From Didymodactylos carnosus (Eukaryota > Rotifera > Eurotatoria > Philodinida > Philodinidae): a DNA stretch of 47,971 nucleotides. The position numbers and the translations under genes are program-made. The stretch's first letter is position 1. Each line of letters starts with the position of its first letter. The DNA is taken from the NCBI GenBank assembly GCA_905250885.1, contig CAJNOQ010000525.1:1-47971 (forward strand), written 5' to 3'. This document shows, one piece after another, positions 23,813-34,626 of this stretch. A model generated the notes under the pieces. The model was not told the origin of the DNA, made no database searches, and worked only from the letters and a program-made list of their open reading frames with translations.

Positions 23813-24425
23813 TAGGCTGGAAACACTCGCGTTTTACTTTTCAATATTGAACTTACTATATTTTCATTTTGAAAAACATGTTTTAAAAATTTTTATTTCT
23901 CATAAGCTCTTATTTCCTTTTTATAATTCTTTTCAAGACATCTTACACCAGCAAGTATATTATGTGAAAATAAGTTTTAAACTTTACTGTGTTTACGATC
24001 CTTGATAACGTTTTTTTTTCTTTCTTTTATTGTTCCACTTTTCTTTAATTGTGTGTAAATGTCATATTACCTATTTCGTTGTCATTGTACATGAACGGAA
24101 TATCAATGATTCTTAAACTGGCATAAACTCGAAAAAGACTATAAATTTTATTCTGAAAGCAAGGAAAATAAAACAAAAAAAAGCTCTGCTGCTAAACATA
24201 CAGTGGGGACAACTCATTCCCAGAAGTTCAGTCCTGATAGATTCTGGTGTTCTTTATTTAACAAAAAAGGATTTATGTCGGAGAACGGTAGTAAAATCTT
24301 ATCTTAGTTCCACATAAGAATACTATACCGGAACATTATATTTGTTCACGGATACAAATTTACAATTGATAAAATAGTAACGGGAGCTGATTTTAAATTT
24401 ATATTTATTGAATTAATAATAAAAA
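23813..24425. other. 5' flank of TRPM gene; no other gene
   Basis: AT-rich DNA upstream of the TRPM ATG, with an in-frame TAA 21 nt before it. No promoter element could be assigned with confidence. An untranslated first exon may lie here but cannot be seen. Confidence 0.35.
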
Positions 24426-24429
24426 AAAT

Positions 24430-24495
24430 TTAAGAAAAAGTCGACGTTTCGACAAATTGTAGTTTGCATTTTCGAGACGATGAAAACGTTTAACG
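24430..24495 (-). repeat. possible Penelope-like element terminus
   Basis: The stretch GTCGACGTTTCGACAAATTG...GTAGTTTGC...GAGACGATGAAAACG has the layout (GTTTC, small hairpin, then an ATGA/ATCA block) often seen at ends of Penelope-like retroelements, where it derives from a hammerhead ribozyme. The CTGATGA core is not intact here. Weak call. Confidence 0.3.
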
Positions 24496-25007
24496 GGGTG
24501 TAAAGTTACAGTGAAACTGACTAAAGAGATGAAAGGAAAGAAGAAACTCTATATTTTTGTGGGAGTAAGAGAGAAGTAAACATTCTTTGTAAGAGAGAGA
24601 AACATATTTTGTAAAATTTGGAACATGAAACAGACTGTGCAGTACAAAATACCTTGAGATTACTATATGAAAGGGGAACCAAACGTACCATGCTAAGTAT
24701 TTTTGACTCACACTTCTAATATCATCAAAGAATTTTTGATGAGTAAACGACAAGAATTTGAATCTGTGAATAAAATTTTAAACTCTTCCCGATTAATCGT
24801 ATGATTCGTATTCGACTTATGTTTAGAAGAGCTGACTTTACATTTTGCTTAGAGATTGTTACGTCGAATAATCCCGTCACCATCTCGCCAGTTGTCTCGT
24901 CATCGTTTTATTTGTGACAGCCCTTTATTAGCAAGTCGAGAAGAACGTCTTAAATTAGATTCATCTTGACATGGTGAAAAGTGACTTTTAACACTTAATA
25001 TTCTCCT
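24496..25007. other. no gene seen
   Basis: AT-rich sequence with an unsupported 87-codon ORF at 24490-24753 (-). Confidence 0.35.
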
Positions 25008-25122
25008 TGAGGGGGGGGGGGGGGGGGGGGTTTTTTTGTGTTTTTGGATGTGCCAAAAAAGTCGCGCGGCCCCCCACATCGGGACAAATGGGGCAAAAAA
25101 AAAAAAAAAAAAAAAACCGTTN

Positions 25123-25187
<65 letters not shown>
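25008..25187. other. homopolymer block with an N: assembly or sequencing scar
   Basis: A run of about 18 G, a T run, a run of about 20 A, a single undetermined base (N, about 25122), then about 65 C. Long alternating homopolymers with an N are not typical biology here. They suggest a badly resolved join or gap fill, so continuity across 25.0-25.2 kb should not be assumed. Confidence 0.85.
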
Positions 25188-25189
25188 AG

Positions 25190-25520
25190 TTATAGTGATC
25201 TTTCAGTTCTCTAAAAATCTCTCATGCACACACAATCTGAGAAATAGTCAACAGCACAGTAATACAAGCCCTTCGTGACAAAAACTCCCGGCACAAAAAA
25301 ATCACCACATACCACTACTAATAATACAACTAGAAAAAACACACCTATCCCTCACGCTAGATGTTGCAAACACGCAGTAACCTCAAGAAAAATCATACTT
25401 GAAAAGCAACTACACTCATCTTCTACCACTGATCTTACCAGAAGAACACTGAACCATCCCACGAAAATACACTTTACCCGTACACCCACAACAACTACTT
25501 GTGACTGATACTAATCGACT
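25190..25520. other. A+C-rich, G-depleted tract
   Basis: About 330 bp with very few G and high A and C, unlike all neighbours. It directly follows the poly-C/N block. Either low-quality consensus carried into the assembly or a real strand-asymmetric sequence. No gene was recognised, although a 77-codon Thr-rich frame runs through it. Confidence 0.6.
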
Positions 25521-26061
25521 ATAGCGCATCCAATGGGCGTAGGCACGCCGTGTCCAAAGGATATCCAGAAGACCTTCAGGAAAACTTCAGAAAGCCTTTC
25601 TATTAATCTTGATATATGTAGCTGAAAAAAGCTTTTATAGATAATCAACTATTGAATATTTCTTAACGAGTGAGCTCGACCAACGATAAATTATATAAAA
25701 AGCTTTTGTTTTCTACTGTTAAATATTCATATTAAGTTAATATGATTATTTCCCAATGTAAAGCCTATTCCATAGCAGAAGACCACCTGATCTTCTATTT
25801 TGTCCAGCAAGTCGAATTCTAAAGGATCGTCTTCTATTGTGATCAAATTTTGTCGCTTGCTAGTAGTTCAACGGTAGAGGACCATTTTCTTTTATTTGGC
25901 ATTCAAATCATGTAATCGATAGTGGTCTTCTATTATGGAAGTGGGTTTATAAGTGGACCCGGTTTACTATTTTTTACATCGTAGAGATGTTCAACCCGGC
26001 CTGATCTTCTTACTCTTAGATTGTAATACTAACTGCTCAGATACGGGAGCTAACTGTTTTT
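25521..26061. other. no gene seen
   Basis: AT-rich sequence without supported features. Confidence 0.35.
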
Positions 26062-26285
26062 AGCAAGTTATCGAATGACCAAGTATGCAATGGGATTCCA
26101 AAGCTTTCTAGCATAACTTGCTTTAACTAACAGTATAATGATACTAAGTATGGATCAATTTTGTCCATTCTGTTTTATCAATACCAACGCGGTAAACAGA
26201 TCGATGATATGGTGCCACGCTGAAAAAGCATATGGTAGTCACCGGGATTGTGTGACAAAGACGATAACAAATATCTGTTGTTGGT
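26062..26285 (-). pseudogene. broken duplicate of part of the RTA1-like gene
   Basis: 26113-26285 is a direct copy of about 28395-28560, with shared blocks TAACAGTATAATGATACT, GATCAATTTTGTCCATTCTG, TTTTATCAATACCAACGCG and CACGCTGAAAAAGCATATGG. The adjoining 26062-26112 matches about 28345-28405 but in inverted orientation, so AGCAAGTTAT and ATAACTTGCT face each other at the junction. Small deletions break the frame. It covers only the segment encoding TM helices around FHRFIYRVGIDKTEW. A dead fragment. Confidence 0.85.
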
Positions 26286-26289
26286 TAAT

Positions 26290-27012
26290 CTCATCATTTT
26301 GTTTGAAAGAATACCAATACCATTTTAGAATACCATTTTTTTGACAAAAACAGCGAACATCAATTCCTATATGAAGAAAATAATCATCAATGTGCAATCG
26401 CAAAGTTTAAATAACGGTACATGTGTGATAACATATGACACAACTGGTATACGATCCTTCCAATGCTTTTGTATAGAATAATACTATGATGAATATAACA
26501 CCAAATTCAAATCCATTTAGAAAATAATATTTACTCTACATCTTCATTGCTTCTATTACGGTTATAATAATTCAACCTTGAATTTAATCGTTAAGTATCA
26601 ACAAGTGTAGCCATCATCATCACGTCAAACTTGTGATTAAACTATCAGAAAACAAGGCCGCCTACATTGAGTATACTTAAGTTATATGATAAACATCATC
26701 AGGCAACGCAACTATTATATTTCATAATATATATTCAACAAAATAAAATAATAGTTAATGTATCGACAAATTTAACAACAAGAAATCAGTGTTCACATGC
26801 TGATCAGTTGTTGAACGGTAGGACAGGTGAGCTATTCGGAATATCAGTAATTTTTAGATTACTTTGTCAATTAAAACTTTGCTTGTCTGCTTAAAAGCAG
26901 TGAATGATACGACGCCTGCTTTGTATAAATATGACCAAATATACCGACGTAACAGAACAGGAAATGAATCACTATATTTTGTGGTAATTATCGTAGTGAA
27001 TTTGTTTTGGTT
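26290..27012. other. no gene seen
   Basis: AT-rich. A 75-codon ORF at 26667-26894 (+) is unsupported. Confidence 0.35.
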
Positions 27013-27014
27013 CT

Positions 27015-27100
27015 AATTACTTACTTCATTTAAATCAGCAGTGTTTAGCAAATGGTCGATGTTTAGACGATATAACCAATTACTTATGTCTCTGTCCATA
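27015..27100 (-). CDS. possible first exon of an unknown gene
   Basis: ATG near 27100 opens MDRDISNWLYRLNIDHLL then NTADLNE, ending at a consensus donor GTAAGT. The peptide resembles the start of a small helical protein-interaction domain (WL..L.I..LL), but it is too short to name. No downstream exon was confirmed. Confidence 0.25.
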
Positions 27101-27129
27101 CTGACATTCTGCCAAGGGTGGGGGAAAGC

Positions 27130-27196
27130 GGATTGGCGTATTTCGGTATTCTTATAGATTCGGAAGTATTCGTAGATATTCGCAAGTATTCGCATA
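27130..27196. repeat. degenerate tandem repeat (TATTCG units)
   Basis: Several imperfect copies of a unit of about 12-14 bp containing GTATTCG / ATATTCGCA. Short and decayed. Confidence 0.45.
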
Positions 27197-27199
27197 CCT

Positions 27200-28138
27200 C
27201 GAAAGTTTTCCTCACCAATAAAAATATGTTAAAAACATTGCTCCTAACTTTTAAGACTACTTTTCATAGTTATGGTTCTTAATTAATGTATTGAAACAGG
27301 TTCCATTTTTTTAAGTCAACAAGTATCGAACATAAAGAGAAATAGTTTTCCTTTGCTCCGAGGCACCATAAATAGTTTCTATTTTTATATGGTAAAATAA
27401 CATGTCAATTTTATTTTTGTTCATTCATTCTTTGCACATTTTAAGCAAGCAGATGAAAGTTCATTATTGTTAGTCGTTAGATACCAAGCTGTTGCTGATT
27501 ATTTATGTTTATATTTATCTTTATTATGTGTTTTTATTTTGAAATGCATTCCCTGACGTTTGTAATCAATTTTATCATAAAATCTCATACCACGAAAATG
27601 ATATGTTGCTGATACAATACTTTATCAGATCTTCTCTAACTGTTCGTCTTCATCTTCCTCTCCACTATCAGGTTCGTTTTGTTCGTCTAAATCTTGCTTT
27701 ATCACTATTTAAACTTCCTGTATTATAAGAATTACTATCACTATCATTATTTAAATCGTCGTCATATCCGGGTGTCGAACGATCGACTGTACGCATACAG
27801 TTCTGTAATTAATTATGATGACAGATTCCAATTCTGGTCAAAACAGACGTCTTAGATGATCAGAAAATGATGATACTGTTCGATCATATTTTCAGAAAGC
27901 GACATCGGAAATTTTAAAAAACATTTTGTTGAATCAATCCAAAACAGATTCGGAAATACGAATTCCGATGACCTGCATTGCTCTCCCTGCGCATATTAAT
28001 CTATATCCGAAGCTGTATGTCGACTGGCTCAGCCGTTATTGAGAGTTAGCATTCTCATGTAACACGCCTATTATAACCATATTATGCCAGGCAAAAAACG
28101 AGATCATTTAATCGTTCAACATAACTGTTAACGAATCT
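27200..28138. other. no gene seen
   Basis: AT-rich flank downstream of the RTA1-like gene. No exon or repeat could be supported. Confidence 0.35.
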
Positions 28139-28972
28139 TTATGTTTCGAAGAGACTACTTGTCTTCTGATTTGATGTCATTCGGTTACACGTTAAACACA
28201 AAATCCGGATTTTTGTTATTCGGGGTTGGGCACGAGTAATGGTGGTTGACGCTGATGGCATCCAAATTCCAGGATGCATAGAAATTAAAATTTCAAACGC
28301 TATGAATACTGGTATTGTTTCGAAAACATAAAAATAAACTTCATGTGATGCTAGAAAACTTTGGAATCCCTTTGCATACTCGGTCATTCGATAACTTGCT
28401 CTAGCTAACAGTATAATGATACTGATGTAGAGCGTATAGATCAATTTTGTCCATTCTGTTTTATCAATACCAACGCGATAAATAAATCGATGAAACGCCA
28501 TAAGTGCCACGCTGAAAAAGCATATGGTAGTCACCGGATTGTATGACAAAGACGATCATGAATCATATAGGAAGGGAAAGCACAATAGAATAGAACATTT
28601 TTTCTTGACGCTCTCGGTGAATGGCTTAATGTGGATTGTAAGACCACCGATTAAAATTCGACTGCCTTTTGCCGATATGTCAGAGTCATAATTAGCAAAG
28701 AAAACTAAATCTACAACTTGAAGAATAATTGAGATGATATCAGAACTAATGAATCCCCAGATGACATATTGTGGATGAATGAAACTATGTTTCCGACCAG
28801 TGCACTGAATTATCTTCCGAAACACAATATAGTCTTGCAGGGCTAAGCCGATAGGAGCTAGGAAGACAGTAACAGACATGAGAACGTGCCTAAAAGCAGA
28901 AAAAATTGTTTGTGACTGTTGATACCTAAGGGAAGCCATCCAGCTTTTGATCGCAGCAAACACAGCAATCAT
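28139..28972 (-). pseudogene. RTA1-like membrane protein (fungal-type family), 5' part missing and one in-frame stop
   Basis: The minus strand gives a polytopic membrane protein with clear RTA1-family landmarks: VFLAPIGLALQDYIVFRKII, SFIHPQYVIWGFISSDIISI then ILQVVDLVFF, a GGLTIHI turn, and in the second half SIIILLARASYRMTEYAKG, ASHEVYFYVFETIPV and SMHPGIWMP. RTA1-type proteins have about seven membrane helices and are best known from fungi (lipid translocation or drug and stress resistance). The two halves, 28972-28559 and 28549-28139, share one frame, separated by TGA at 28558-28556. Either this is a nonsense mutation or the stop lies in an unrecognised intron (acceptor TGCTTTTTCAG exists just upstream of VALMAFHRF). 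The first one or two helices expected for the family are not seen upstream. A 36-nt stretch near 28925-28890 could also be an intron but is in frame. Probably horizontally acquired and now decaying. Confidence 0.72.
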
Positions 28973-30099
28973 AGAATGTAAAGTGCTTCTCTTTGATGTA
29001 TGTATAAGAGAGAAAATATGTAAAATCCATTTTATTCATTTTTTTCTATATATTACTTTTTGTTAACTCTTATATACAAGTAACGTTCATCTTCGATTCA
29101 CTGATCCTTGACTGAAAATGCGTTTTTGACAATGAAATTGTTTTTTTAAAATGGGGAATTTTAACGGAAACGGAAAATGTCAAGTATTGTTTTTTTTCGT
29201 TGTTTATATGTAAGGTTAGATTAGATCGAATGATATATATGACGTATTGAAGGACATAATTTACAAGGATGAAGGTGATTTCACTAATATTTAATAGTGG
29301 AAGCATTCTGTTAGCAGTATGCTTTCACATATATTACAGGATGAACATATTGATTAAGTTAATCAGTGTGAAAAAGTACTGATTCCGGTAACTAATCTCG
29401 GAGCATTTTGATGTCGTAAAATTGATTGTAGTAATTCATTATATTACGGTAAGCTAACTTCACTAATTAATGCGACATTTGCATCTATGGCTACTTTTAC
29501 TTATATATCTTTACTTCTTTTTTACATATATTTTTTATCATAAAACTATTTTACCACTAAGGTTTTCTCCCTACAGCATCGTTTCACTTAATACCCGAAA
29601 TTAAAAACTTTCACAAACCGCTTTTCCATCTTCTTTGACATATATCCACAGAGCCCATCGAGTTATGCACAAAAACCTCGATCCTACACATCCAGCATCT
29701 TAAAACATTAAGGTGCTTGCGCATACTTTGATATGACTAATTATATTTTGCAGTTTTAAGAGAATCTGTTGGTTAATGTTAAGATCAAGCCACACCAACG
29801 AAAACATTTCAAGATTTTCATTATTTGGTGAAATTTGTAGCGTATATTTACCACAGCCGGTTCCCATATTAACATGTAACGGGTATTCAACAAATAACTA
29901 ATGGGGCTAATATGTGTATTCCACAGTGAATTATTCTAGCAGACATTATCTATATTGGTATATAACACATTCTGGTAAGTTTGCCAAGTATCCTGTTTTT
30001 ATTCATGTCCTGAAAGAATGATTAATACCACACGATTTTCAGTTCGCCGAATCTTTGATTTTCTCTTTTTCGTAAACAATCATATTCCAATTCCAGTGT
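28973..30099. other. no gene seen
   Basis: AT-rich. The expected N-terminal helices of the RTA1-like gene could not be found here. A 78-codon ORF at 29070-29306 (-) begins with a hydrophobic stretch but does not match. Confidence 0.4.
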
Positions 30100-30771
30100 C
30101 TATATCATGCCAAACAGTTTCGGTAGAAGAGTCTGCTGTTGATTGTCATCAGTTGGGGTCCGTCGTATGATATCGTGTAAAAGATCCAGTGAAGACGTGA
30201 CGCATGTTTGAACTATGTGAAGAAAATCTTTGATATTCGAGTGAGATACGTTGGAACATATCTCTATCAAATTTTCACATAAGTTGGACACTGTTAAGTC
30301 TGAAAGAAAAACACCTTTTACTAGGTCTAAAGAGTAAAAAGAATTTAGTCTAAAGAAAAACTCCGACTAGGTCTTTGTAAAACAATCTTATTACCTGTAG
30401 TTTCGTCTGGTTTAAATTCTATAGAAATAATTTTAAGCCCGTCTAGGCACAAAAAAGTTTACCGAAGCTACCATATACTTTTATTTGTAAGTTCTTAGAT
30501 ACAGGCAAGAGTTGTTAGTCTTTCTGAGAAATGAGTATTAGAACAGATATGGGTAAAATAAGATATTTACCAACTTCATTGTGGCCAGATGAGACGAACT
30601 TGAGTGTATTTGGTAATGTAAATGATTGTTCTAAACACAAAATAAGAAAAATGTTAGAAATTACAAGAGTATCCCAGTTCTTACGTGAATAAAGTTGTTT
30701 TCGATTAAATCTTCAAGTTGATGCTGTCGCCGAGGATAAATCAGCATGCTCGGAACCGAAATTGTATTCAT
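30100..30771 (-). CDS. small four-exon gene, function unknown (predicted)
   Basis: Proposed exons 30771-30685, 30598-30571, 30418-30395 and 30299-30100 join in frame to about 112 residues, from MNTISVPSMLIYPRRQHQLE to a stop after LLPKLFGMI. Donors are GTAAGA, GTAAAT and GTAATA. Acceptors include TTTCTATAG and TTTTTCTTTCAG. The 24-nt third exon is a micro-exon (FKPDETT). An alternative acceptor at 30631 gives EQSFTLPNTLKFV before SSGHNEV and would need a different upstream exon. The C-terminal part (SNLCENLIEICSNVSHSNIK, then HIVQTCVTSSLDLLHDIIRR) looks helical and well behaved. I do not recognise the family. Confidence 0.5.
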
Positions 30772-31257
30772 CTAAACGAAAATATAATACTGAAGTCGGT
30801 AAAGTTAGAAAACTGTCTTTAACGGCGAAATAAGATATGAAGACAGAAAACTTGTCAGATGGAAGTACTCTCTATGCCTGAGCAGAAAGGACATACTGTT
30901 GCTCATAAAAAGATAGGAGAAGGCCTTCGAACAGTGGGGAAAAGTGTCGCTCATATTTATGATAAAAAGTAGTTTCTCAAAATAAACATTCCTTTTTTTG
31001 TTTTAGTTTAATTTAACACATTAATTCATTAAAATGATTTATTTCACTGAAGTTCAAAGTTGTTATCTTTATCCGTTTATTGATTTGGTATGTGCAGTAC
31101 TAACTCATCAAATATAACCAACTATTGTGTATTTTGCACATATTTCAGTATCTATTTGTTATGGTTCGAAAATGTAAAAGGTACATAGTTTATTTTCCTG
31201 ATTCTTTCATTAGACAGCTGCAGAAGGTTTTTTTGGATACGAGGTGATAAAGATGAA

Positions 31258-31746
31258 TTAAAAGAGCAAAAGTCCACCTTCTTGATCGTAATCATCATGT
31301 GTGGTGTTGTATTGCTCACTTGCGGTTTTACCATCCTCATCATCTAAATAACCAACAGAAAATAGTCACCAATTACTTGTGATATACCTGTCAAAATATT
31401 TGCCATCTTGTGCTAGGAATGAGGGATAAACTTGATCATCTGGAGTAACCGATTATGCTTGTTTTCCTCTTTTGGTTTCTGTGAACAGAAGCAGCATTGT
31501 GCAAGAAATGAAGAATTTATTCGTCTTGCGGAGTTTACCTAAACGTCTTCTTTTTGCAATACAAGTTGAATAGCAAGAACGGTGAAAATTTTCTCCAACG
31601 AGTGATAACCGATGGCTCAATGCAGGTACAGTCAGTTCTATTTGAGAAAGAAAATTTTTGTTCGTGAGCAGCGTCGCTGATAATTCCGAAGGCTGCTGCA
31701 TTCCCGCTACTTCGACCATATAAGAAACATTGCCCATTAAACACAT
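31258..31746 (-). CDS. small three-exon gene or 3' end of a larger gene, unknown function
   Basis: Exons 31746-31539, 31439-31377 and 31343-31258 join in frame to 118 residues: MCLMGNVSYMVEVAGMQQ, then SATLLTNKNFLSQIELTVPA, CIAKRRRLDDQVYPSFLAQD, YFDRYITN and an acidic tail DEDGKTASEQYN...GGLLLF. Junctions are CGTTTAG|GTAAAC with ACTCCAG, and ATCACAA|GTAATT with TTATTTAG. The last intron is only 33 nt, the same size as one TRPM intron. Further exons upstream are possible, using the acceptor near 31768 (CACACGGCAG). I do not recognise a domain. Frame continuity over three exons argues for a real gene. Confidence 0.5.
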
Positions 31747-31789
31747 ACTTGCGCTGTGATCTGCCGTGTGGCTTTGGTGTCATCTAAAA

Positions 31790-33370
31790 AATTTGGAAGT
31801 CAGTGATGTCGTACTTCTGACATCAGCAATCTTTGCTCATTCGTTCGTATGCTGTGCTCTAATCATGTGTTCTTTATTCTGTCTGTTTTAAGAATTGACG
31901 ATAAATGTATGATGGTTTGGAATGATACAAAACGTTCAACGATTCAACACTATTCAAAAATATTCGTAAGTGCTTATATGGTGTAGAATTCTCTACATTT
32001 CCTTAGACTTCGTCCTGAGAGGAGAAGTGGAACTAGTTACGCAGAATTCTGCAGAATTCTATAACTTTCCTAAAATAGGATTCTAGTGGAGTTTTTATGA
32101 TGTCAGATTTCACTGACACATGGAAGTCTGTGGAAAGTGTCTGAAATGTAGGAACTCTGATACCCCTCGTAAAGAAGGTTGAACTAGTTCGTTATTTCTG
32201 AAAATCACTTTTCCATTGCTTTTAAACTTATGCTACTTAGTAATTACAAATCAGGATTTCCTTTACTTCAACTGATTTTGCTCATATTTTGCTTGTAGTG
32301 TGAAGATGACCAACAGCAATCGATTTAAAAATGTTCTTATGAAAATTATGTTGAATCATAAACATTGTGTCATTTTATTTCAATTTTTTTGTTGGCTTTA
32401 TCTGTAGTTGGAATTGTAAATTTTGTTTTGTGGGATAAGTTGCAATTAACAAAATAATGAGAAACTCAGCATTATGTTAAGAAGTGCATTTGAAAACACG
32501 CCTATTTGAGTCGTTGATCGACTTACCTGCTGTTGTGAATTGCGAACAAATTTTTTTGCCTGATTTACGTTTCTACGAGAGCAATCAAAAAACCTTTCTA
32601 GGAGAAATTGATAGCTTATGGTCTCAGAGATTCACAGCAGCCTTCATCAAACTCTATCTCTCAAAATTTAAAAAAAATTCGAATTTATTAAAACCGGTGA
32701 TTTTTTACTGTTAACAGTATTTAGCTTCGGAATGAAGCAGAAAATGTATGCAGTCTTTTGTCTCCGTCAAATTCCATTTGGTTTCTCTCAATATTTGTGA
32801 ATAAAAAGAAAATCAGTGAGTTGAACTAGTTCAGAAAACGTTTCACTACAAGAGCAATATAAAGTAGGTTCTGTGAAAGAACCCGAAATAATCTATTAGT
32901 AATAAGTATTACCTCCTGTATATTTTTTCATTTAAACCAAAAACATGTATTTATTTGTGCTTTCTTCAAAAAACAGTCGAAAGATGCATTTATTCATTTA
33001 ATGTCGTTGTATTAATCAAGTACGCGCACTTTTATTGATGAAAAGAGTAGTTTTCGCGCTTTAATCAACACCAACAGAGAAAAGAAAAATTAGTCTTTGC
33101 GTTCATAGAGGCTCTCTGTTCATTTCGTTAACACGGTGATTCCTCCATGTTGCAACTGTGTTACTGGCGACTTAACTAGATGAAGTGTGCTCAGAAATCG
33201 GAAATTAGCAAAAACTTCGTTTTCCAAAGTGTTTCGGAAAGAGACTATTTTGTTTTAGATTCGAGTTCTTTGAAAGTTACGTGCACAGTAAAGGTTATTC
33301 TACTTTCAAAAAACAGGAGCATCGAAAGCACGGGTCGTTTTCTCTCGAGATATTTCTTCCTTTCCTTAAA
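31790..33370. other. no confident gene
   Basis: AT-rich. A 76-codon frame at 32484-32714 (+) lacks an ATG and any recognisable domain. Small GAATTCT-containing repeats occur near 31988-32060. Otherwise nothing supported. Confidence 0.4.
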
Positions 33371-33450
33371 TGCACTGTACATACATATCCTCCTCTTGCG
33401 CAATAATTCCTTCTTCCTTTCTCCAAAACAAGAAAGAGCAAAAAACACAC

Positions 33451-33523
33451 CGCCCGAACAGGGGCTCGAACCCTGGACCTTGTGGTTAAAAGCCACACGC
33501 TCTACCGACTGAGCTATCCGGGC
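33451..33523 (-). tRNA. tRNA-Lys (anticodon TTT), copy A
   Basis: The minus strand reads a full cloverleaf: acceptor GCCCGGA / TTCGGGC, D arm GCTC...GAGC with AGTCGGTA loop, anticodon stem TGTGG / CCACA around loop CTTTTAA (anticodon TTT, decoding AAA/AAG), T arm CAGGG TTCGAGC CCCTG. Internal promoter boxes are intact (TAGCTCAGTCGG and GGTTCGAGCCC). No intron and no encoded CCA, as expected for a eukaryotic nuclear gene. Confidence 0.95.
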
Positions 33524-33587
33524 TCCGAAAGATCTCGGTCGAAAACAGGGTGCCATTTTGAGTCGCTCAACTCATCAAATTGAACTT

Positions 33588-34093
33588 CCCTAGTGAAAGT
33601 ACTCATACAATGAGTACGACTTTACTCATAATTCGTCCATGAGTACTCATATTGGTACTACTAACAATTTCTGAGTATTGTTACGCAGTGAGTACTCAGG
33701 GAATATTCATTCACCGTTTTATTTTGCTAAACTGAAACTGTATAAAGAATGTAGAAGTTAGTGAAGAAACACAGAATATTTATATTATTATTTTCTCACT
33801 GGTCTCTCTGTATATAATTAGAGATAGACTTGTCTATGACTTGACTTGAAGTCCTACTCTGGCTGCCTGAGATCACTCCTCTATATGGAAATATCAGATG
33901 AAAAATACTCATGAGTATTTTGCCGAAAGTTGTATGAGTACTCAAAGGCGTGCACACAGTACCCGTTACTCACTCATGAGTACTCATATGAGTACTCAGT
34001 GAGTAAAAAAATGTATGAGTACGTATGAGTACTCGTCCGGTTTTTCTAGCAGAGTACTTTTTGAGTACTCACACTTGAGTACATTCACTAGGG
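33588..34093. mobile_element. 506-bp TIR element with CCCTAGTGAA ends, inserted in tRNA segment copy A
   Basis: Ends are inverted: CCCTAGTGAAAGTACTCA at left and, read inward, CCCTAGTGAATGTACTCA at right. The interior is packed with GAGTACTCAT words in both orientations. The sister copies keep the uninterrupted site (ATTGAACTTACTGCA on the minus strand of 35820-35835, and ATTGATCTTACTGCA near 35405). The CCCTAG termini recall piggyBac-type elements, but the flanks here are TT on the left and TTAC on the right, not clean TTAA. No transposase. Confidence 0.85.
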
Positions 34094-34626
34094 TTACTGC
34101 AAGTTTTACTATACTTATGTATGAGACTTCAAAAATATTTACCTCTTTATCTATTATCTTTCCCTGAAATGTTGTACGACAGGCACAAAGAAGTTTTTCT
34201 CCTTTCCCAAAGTATGAAACTTGAATACTTTTGAAAAAATGCAAGAAAATTTCCCTGACATAGTAGACATCGACACATGTATATTTGGACTCTCCTAGTC
34301 TCGAGATTTCATGCGAGATAGTACAAGCTTATATTACGCGATGTTCGTTTTTCGTCATTTTTGGGGTTCTTTCAGCCGCTCCCGATGATCAGCATCTATG
34401 AATATGCTCCAAAACGCAAGTTGGTGTCAGATAGTCCAAGTGGTGTAGTATACGAGTGACTATGTCGATTTATATAACAAGCGCCTTCGGACATAAAAAT
34501 TTATGCTCCAGCTCTCCTGCGTAGACCGAAATATGACGGCTATAAAATGCAGTTTTCTACACATGCTGCTTTTCGACGTTTTTACGGCTTTTACACAACA
34601 TGCTATAAGTCCAAAAGGATGTACTA

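Larger units (their letters stand above)
33371..34260. repeat. tRNA-Lys segment, copy A
   Basis: From ATGCACTGTACATACATATC at 33371 this segment matches 35196 onward, including the tRNA-Lys gene and its 3' side (GAAAACAGGGTGCCATTTTG, AGTCGCTCAACTCA). The match resumes after an inserted element at 34094 with TTACTGCAAGTTTTACTATA and TATTTACCTCTTTATCTATT. Beyond about 34185 it switches to the opposite strand of the palindrome's inner part (AAGTTTTTCTC...AAAGTATGAAAC), as if the palindrome centre had been deleted. Confidence 0.85.

Noticed and set aside
25007..25278. Proline-rich plus-strand frames
   Set aside because: They are translations of the poly-C block and N, not genes.
33180..33556. 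ORFs of 110 and 103 codons
   Set aside because: They run through the tRNA-Lys gene and repeat flank; the same peptide recurs at 35191-35382.
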